A stretch of 64,000 nucleotides of DNA, taken from Limonium bicolor (lineage: Eukaryota > Streptophyta > Magnoliopsida > Caryophyllales > Plumbaginaceae). Both the position numbers and the translations under genes were made by a program. Under the pieces are notes generated by a model that saw only the letters and a list, made by a program, of their open reading frames with translations, was not told the DNA's origin and made no database searches. The stretch spans positions 190,916,925 through 190,980,924 of the forward strand of contig CM041782.1 of the NCBI GenBank assembly GCA_023374045.1, read 5' to 3'. Below, piece after piece: positions 57,228 to 64,000 of the stretch. Position 1 is the stretch's first letter, and each line of letters opens with the position of its first letter.

Positions 57228-58204
57228 GAGGCCCTCCTTCTCCTTGTTCTTGTAAGGTAAAAATATTCTTAAAAAACTTCATCTTTTCCTAGCCTCAAAG
57301 GCAAAACAAAATCTGAAATAAAACCTTTGTTTACTCCTTGTGTTCTAGCCGATTTTGAGCTCATTGGTGGAGTTGGAATTTTATACTTGAACCACTCCAA
57401 GCCTTGTTTGCACTCTTGAGAGGTAAAGGAAATTCTAAACCCTAAACCTTATATTTAACCGTACGTAAGGTTAGGTTAGTTTTGGTATTGAAATTGTGGG
57501 TTATAATGTTAGACTTGTGAAGTAACCGGTGGAGAAAGAAAGGAAGGCAAAAGAGAGAAGGAAAGGAAAGAAAACAAAACAGAAGCAAAACAAAGGTAAA
57601 AACTTACCTCTGTTCAGCCGTGAGCAAGTGTGTATGTATATGTATATTGCTTAACGAATGAAAGAAACTACTGTAACCGTATAAACAGATGAGCACGATG
57701 GTAGTGTTAACATTAGTGTGTAGATGAGTTGAAATCTGTCAAAACAAATAAGTAAACTGCTGTTGTATTAAGGTGAACTGATGCGCATATATATATGTAT
57801 AAACTGTCGTCTGCATATATGTTTAGCTGAACAGGTTGTGTTCTTTGATGAGTGAACAAACTAGTGTGGTGAAACCTTAAGTTTTTAGGGGATACCATGT
57901 CAAAATTTAGAGAGAAAACTATGTCACTAAGAGCTGTTAGCATTGTAGAAGAGGATGGAAATAAATCAGAAGCAGTAGCAGCAACTCGTTGAGCTGCAAC
58001 AGAAAGAAAAGAAGTGAAATAGTGAAAATGGTGAGATAGCAGTAGGTTGAGAGAATTGATTTTGGTGATGAATTTAGGTGAGTTAGATGCTGGGATAAGT
58101 AGCTAAACATGTAAGATGAACATTAGAAACCATTAGGAATTGATTAGAGGAAGAAGAGAATGAAACAGAGCGTGGGAAATATCTCTGTCGTAGCAGACCA
58201 TAGT

Positions 58205-58465
58205 TGGTCCGGGACCTAGGTCTTGAATAAAGGCCCGGACCAACCATTCAAAATAACCGTGAATTTGTAATGCATTAAGGGTCCGGGACTTAACCTAGGA
58301 GTAAGGACCCGGACCACTAGACAGAATTAGTTCGAGTGCTTCACTACATCTGGTCCGGGACTACCTTAAGTATAAGGACCCGGACCACAACAAAAATCAG
58401 TTCGAGAATTCTAACCTGTATAGGTCCGGGACTTAGGACCTAGACAAGGTCCCGGACCATAATTA
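58205..58465 (+). repeat. GGTCCGGGAC/CCCGGACC array in LTR E
   Basis: Four hairpin units of about 60-80 bp, with GTTCGAG spacers as in B. The paired arms are better kept than the loops. Confidence 0.85.
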
Positions 58466-60364
58466 AATTTCACCCGAGAGTTTTGTAAATGGGCTGTACG
58501 TTAAGGGTGTGTTTGGGGATGAACATATAAGTTGTTTAAGACTTAAGTAATCCTAAGTAAGAGTCATTAGGAGTATAAACAAGCTAGAATGAGAATGAGA
58601 ATGAGAAGTAGGTAAAGAATGGAAATGAAATTGTATACGTAAGAATTAGTAAGTATGTAAAGCGAATGGTAATGTTAGCATAAGATAATTAGTAATTAGT
58701 TAATGATGTCTAAAGGTCATTAAAGGTGTAAACAAGTGTGAGAGGTAATTAAGAAGTTGTAAGCATATGAACATTAAGTTAAACCGAAACGACGGGACAA
58801 CGGGGTAAGTATGGGAGTAGTAATTTTGTATGTGTTGTAATACTTAGTATTGATAGAATTATTTGGTATGTAGTTATTGGTTCGAGAATAAGATTCGAGG
58901 AACCAGTGTGAACCAAGGAACAAAGGAACACCGGTAAAGTAAATTTCGGGAAAAAGGTATGATTTCTTCATGCCCTGTATCCTAATCTGGTTACCCCGAT
59001 TTGTGTGCTTACTTGATCACCTAATAAGATAAATGCACGAATCGGACTATATTGCACTTACTCGTGTTTGTTTATATTGTTCTTGGTATATTTCTCTTGA
59101 ACAATAGTTTGTATAATTCATGAAATGTATGGATGATGATATGGTGTAAATGAATCTTGTATTGCACTCATGTATTGTATTATATTTCGTTTGAATGTAC
59201 ATTGGGCCTTGTATTTGTAAATGTGGTTGAATGTTGGCTTGTGCTAATTCCTAACTAGCTAACTCCTAACTTAAGTGAGTAAATTGGAATGAGTACAAGT
59301 CCGATATAGCTTCGGCCACGCGTGAGGATGAGGTGACACAAGAGGTTGGATCCGATTCCTGGTTCGTAAGCTGGTCCACGGCCCAAATCCCTTAAGTGGG
59401 TAGCATCCTGGATTAGTGAACCAAGTAAATCCCGGTGGTGGGACGGAGTAGTCCCCGGGCCGGAGGTCCCGACGACTTAACATGAGTAAGAGTAAGAGTA
59501 AGCAAGTATGTATGAGTATGAGAATGAGTATGTATGTGTATGTATGAAGTAATGAGTAAAAGAGTAATCTCCACCCGATTAACCCGGGTGGACCAATGAA
59601 GCTAACCCGTATTGTAAATTGTGTATGTATTGGGTATATGTATTCGGAAGAAGGTAAGTATGTATTGAATGGTTATATTGTACTCCATGTATGTAATGAA
59701 GTGTATGTGTATGCTTGCGTAAGTATTCATGTATTGTGTATAAGAGCATGTATGCATGTATGTTGTATGAAAATGAACCGCATGTATTCGACCAAGTGGT
59801 CGGCGTACCCTCACTAGTACGCGGGGTATGCGGTTATCATGCTCGGCGAAAGCTGACCCCTTCGGGGGACATTTTTTAGTGTGCAGGTACCCGAAGCGAA
59901 TGTGGTCAAGGCACGAGACCGGCGACTACATTGGATAGTAGTAGCAGAGTGTAGAGGTGTATTGACTAGCACACCCCTTGTATTTAGAAAGTAATGTAGT
60001 AGTGAGGAATGGGTAGTAAGTGGTCTCTTAGTGAGTATGTATGAACTTGAAGAGGTATTATACTTGCATGAGGAACTTAGTAAACTCGGTATGTAGATTA
60101 TATTGTATTGTATTTGGAGTATTGTATTGAATGGAGGTTGTAGCAGTATGTGGTAAACGAAAGATGTATTGTAGATTCGTAGTACTCGGGATTCCGGTCC
60201 ATCAGACCGATGCTGTATGTAGAATCAGTAGCCTGGTTAGTCACGTGGGTGACTAACGGCATTGTATCACCCATTGTATGTAAGTGTATATCCGCTGCGA
60301 GTATCTGATGAGTAAGGAGATTGGACGTTAATGACTGTATTAATAGTAGGGGTGTTACAAAAAG

Positions 60365-60392
60365 TGGTATCAGAGCGAAGTATCGCTCTGAT
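60365..60392 (+). promoter_or_regulatory. tRNA-iMet primer site inside palindrome (element E)
   Basis: TGGTATCAGAGC at 60365-60376; ATCAGAGCGA pairs perfectly with TCGCTCTGAT over a 4-nt loop, as in element A. Confidence 0.87.
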
Positions 60393-63300
60393 GACTGGAA
60401 ATACCGAGCTTAGGAATACCGAGTTAGGAATTAGAAACTTAGGGCTAAGGGCTGAGTGTTAGCATTAGAGATATGCTAGTTAGGAACAACCGGTGAGTAC
60501 CGGATACCTACAATACCAGTCCCGCCCGCCGCAAACCCCACTGTATAACTTGGGAAAGGACGCCAGAGAGAAGGAAAGTCCTCTCATACTCGGGGAAACC
60601 CGATCTGGCAGTTGTGAAGCAATCACACAGTAAACAAGAACCGACAAGTAGTAGATTCCAAGAACTGGAAGTCCCGGAGATAGTCCCCGGTTGAACCACA
60701 ACACCCGCACTTAATAGCGGCAGAATGAGCACTCCAACCACGAGGAGGCTGCAACTTACAACAACATGGGGCGACATGCTTAGCAGTCGCGAAACCTAGC
60801 TAGTCAACCAACAGCAGGAAAGAAGCACTAACCGTGCAACGGAATGGAAAAAGGAGTAATAACGGAACCCGAGACACAAGTCTACGGATAGTAACACTTG
60901 AATAATACCACCAACGGTATACTAGCTGGCTAAGGACATAGTCGGAGCGGTCTACTCCAAAACTACGACACCATTAAGGTTGCAATACCTGGCCAACATA
61001 GCTCAGACAACTACAAGAACAACCATGGAATGTAATCCAATAGGACTACAAGAGTAGTGCCTAAACAAGGAAGACTCAGTGACCGCCACAGATGTGTGGG
61101 AACGAGCCACAAGGAGCGACACTAAACCAAATAGAACGGGAACCTCCAAGGCGTGGAGGAGTACCCAGGTCTACGACAGCCATGTCTAGACCACCTAGAA
61201 GCTACCTAAAGGAGCGAGTATACCAATTGAAGATCAATAAGATCAAAGGAAGAGTCGACAAGACTAACAAACACAAATGGAAACCCTACCAAGATTAGTA
61301 TAAGATTACCCAAAAACCACCAGTACCACGCACTTGCCACGGCAAGTGCAGTAAAGACAGAGATATGTAAAGGAACACTAATACGTCACAAGTACATAGT
61401 AATGTACGGTGACTGTAACGAAACAATCACAGGATCACACATCCTAACAACCAGACGTATGGAACCTTGGAAAGGCCTAACGGCCCGACCACGGTATTTA
61501 GAACATACCAGTCAGCGAGAGGCTAGACTTGGTCAAGACCTCAAACATGGCTATGCCATGAGAGATTTCTTTTAACACCGAACCATTGTTCTTAAAACCC
61601 AAAATTTTCCTTTCAAAACCACCTTCTTTTAAAAACCTTGAATTTTAAAACCGAACCAACATGATTATGGTGAGTATCATAGAATGATACAAGAGGAGTT
61701 GGCAACCGAATACTTCACCTAGGCGTGTGACGAACACTACGAGTGTACCCGTTACGGGATGTGGGACAACCGCACTCCGAAGGAGCTTGCGGGCCCGACA
61801 TATAGTTGGGTAAGTGGCAACGTATCAACATGGTACCCCACGTATGTGCACATGTAGTGTACGACATACGGGAAGTAGTCGACTCCGTTCTACGGACCAT
61901 CAGTAAGTTCAAACCAGAACAGCTGGACACCTCAGACGACCGAGTATCAAGGAACTCAGAGAATCCATCTGGAGATGTGGAATGAAGACTGGGAAGTGCA
62001 AAACGCACAGACTAGTAAATACAGACATTGGACATGTCTCGAGGACACCAAACAAATACCTGACAGCTGGATGGAATGCCCAGCCTAAACACATGAAGGC
62101 GAATGCCTAATGTGAACCTAACATGCTCAACAAACGGGACAGAATTCCCAAGAGCAACCCCAAGATTACCACAAGTATACTCCATCATTGAAGGGGGATA
62201 TCAAACCTAGTCCTAAGCACTAGGAGCAAGTGTAAACAGTCTACCCAAGAACGGGAGACGTTACAACCCAAAAAGGGAAAACTCAAACGCAACACCACAA
62301 GAAGACACGGTGGACAACATGTCATCAACATTAGCCGGATGTAACGGCATGCTTCAACAGCACTCAGGAGCAATCCTTGAAGGGTGTCTACGTTGCAACA
62401 GTCGAACAACAGCGACATGATAAAAGCACGAAAGTTAGAACAAACACTCGGCTAGGACCCGAAGGGATTTCACTTAACAGGAAATGCCCTAAGATACTGA
62501 GAGACACTTATTAACACCATTTGCCTAAGAGGGTCTCCTATGAACGGAAGCGTGATGGCACGACTTGCCATGGAGCCCAGTAATACCTCCAACTTATGAA
62601 GTATATAAGGAGTGGAAACATGCATAAGCGGCTTGCAAAGAGCATAGCTTGCAGCAATAAGGCTCAGAAGCCATAAACTAACTACGTCATGTAAACTTAA
62701 CGGTTACAAGACCTACATCACTTAATAACGAGACTCGCAAGAGATGCTGCTTCATACGTCAACAAATCGACAACTGAACCACCCAAATTGGAACTCAACA
62801 TCATAAGTGACTTGGAGTAATGGCCACCTAAATGTCACTGTCACTAGAGCCTCACCCTATATACAGTTGACGAAGCGTGTAATTACCCTCCATGCCTTCT
62901 GTAGATGATAACACAGAGGCTTAGGAAACGTTATAATGCCAACAATGACCTAGTCCACACTTGGACACTACGGGAAACTCGAGGAAAGGTACATCCCATT
63001 AACCAAAGACCACCAATGTGGTGAAGATGTGAACCCTAGAAAAGGCTTCCATCAACAATAACAACAAGCCTACGCATATAGATATTGCCAAGAGGTGATA
63101 AAACAAGGAAAAGACATTCCAGACCATCGCAACTTAAAGGGAGTAAGTATACTCCATATGCAGAACGTAAGCAGGTACTAACCTAGTAACCTTGCCATGA
63201 GACTTATGAGTGGTAACAAACCCTTCAACAAGAACCTACATTTATCAGTGATTGAATACTCTTCAATTAGAGAACGGGACCCGAAAACCCTTGAAGTTCT

Positions 63301-64000
63301 TGGGAAGTCCCGGTGATGTACATACAAAGGTGAAACTACACAGCTAGAACCTATAACCAATGCTCAGCTTTGGGAGGACAGTAATTGTCAAAAACAATCA
63401 ATGGGGGTGCACATTGCACACCATGAATGACCAACGCTCAAGGGAGCTTGTAACCTGATAAATTACTTCATCCATTATCAACCAAAATACTTGGTAAATT
63501 GTATCACAAATGATGATAGAATGTGAGGTAAGCAACCTACACACGAAACTTAAACTGAAATAAAACATCCCCACAATGGGAAGATGATAGAAATGCGGTA
63601 TGCTACAACAACCGTCATATACACGAACAGTGGAAACCCCAGGGTATTCTTACCATAAGGGGATGGTGCCAATGACAATGGCAATGAGTAAAGAGAAACT
63701 ACCACGGTAACAGAAACAGTAAAAACGACATTGTACGACGAGTAAGAATACAGTGCGCAACAAGCGACCAATATGAAGAGAGAAGTAGCAGATATAACAC
63801 AGAGTATAAGTACGAGACGACAGGCAGAAATATTCTTTCCTATCACATAAGTGACTTACTGTCAAGCGTTTACGCCTCTGCACTCTGTATGACTGAGTGT
63901 TTTGGTATGGCACTTGTGCAGCTAATGATCTAATGCGATGGCTAGGGATATGGAAAATGTAAACCGTAGTAAACCTTTCTTTTCACCAACGAACGTGGCA
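60393..64000 (+). other. Non-coding internal region of element E
   Basis: No ORF above 100 codons and no Gag or Pol motif on either strand. Starts like the C internal region (ATACCGAGCTTAGG; GGGGAAACCCGATC near 60592) and has the palindrome at 61330-61349 and GGCCTAACGGCC near 61474. The right end is beyond the window. Confidence 0.7.

Larger units (their letters stand above)
56289..60359 (+). repeat. 5' LTR of element E (4.1 kb)
   Basis: TGAAATACCCC to GGTGTTACA, 4,071 bp. The first 450 bp resemble LTR B (for example CATTAATGAAGGTCTAGAAC). It has a leader donor at 57257 (TGTAAG|GTAAAA), an array at 58205-58465 and a hairpin at 59857-59868. Confidence 0.88.
56289..64000 (+). mobile_element. 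Element E: LARD-like chromovirus relative, 5' LTR and internal region (open at window end)
   Basis: A 4.1 kb LTR, tRNA-iMet primer site, then at least 3.6 kb of non-coding internal DNA running off the window. It is related to but clearly different from B and C: the LTR shares landmarks with both, and the internal region shares the primer palindrome, the TACCGAGCTTAGG leader words, the GCACTTGC palindrome and GGCCTAACGGCC with C. Confidence 0.8.

Overview
The window is a nested block of plant LTR retrotransposons; I see no host gene. The evidence is tRNA-iMet and tRNA-Asp primer sites, Ty3/gypsy Gag-Pol with a Tekay/Del-type chromodomain, an Athila-like gag-protease element and Ogre/Tat-type 3' ends. 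It fits pericentromeric or other repeat-rich DNA of a flowering plant with a large genome. The species cannot be told.

Layout. 1-110: end of an unidentified LTR-like insertion. 111-7822 (minus): element A, a chromovirus with 5' LTR, gag, AlkB and a truncated pol. 7823-16251 (plus): element F, an Ogre/Tat-like 3' end with large tandem arrays and a ~5.7 kb LTR. 16252-42329 (minus): a tandem LTR-internal-LTR-internal-LTR array of a non-coding element C (LARD type); its second internal region carries element D (25761-33489, plus), a gag-protease element without reverse transcriptase. 42330-56133 (plus): element B, a near-complete relative of A whose 5' LTR lost its first ~265 bp at the junction with C. 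56289-64000 (plus): element E, 5' LTR and non-coding internal region of another LARD-like relative, cut by the window end.

Main discovery. A and B each carry, between the Gag zinc knuckles and the protease, a 2-oxoglutarate/Fe(II) dioxygenase of the AlkB family (ALKBH1-like) with its iron and 2OG ligands in place. In both copies gag is split by two short introns (92/90 and 80/85 bp; phases 0 and 1). A third phase-1 donor can join in frame to either of two acceptors: one opens a 740-nt AlkB terminal exon followed by an AATAAA signal, the other skips AlkB and enters protease-RT-RNase H-integrase-chromodomain. The zinc-knuckle exon (345 nt) and the AlkB exon (740 nt) have identical lengths in the two copies. 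The predicted system is a retrotransposon that chooses by alternative splicing and polyadenylation between Gag-AlkB and Gag-Pol. This is inferred from sequence; no transcript has been seen.

The A, B, C and E LTRs share a tRNA-iMet primer site locked in a palindrome, a splice donor in a pyrimidine-rich leader, a GC hairpin and a palindrome-rich array of ~70-80 bp units. The C and E internal regions are non-coding but related, so they look like parasites mobilised by A/B-type partners. Both coding copies are now broken, mostly by single-base stop codons.
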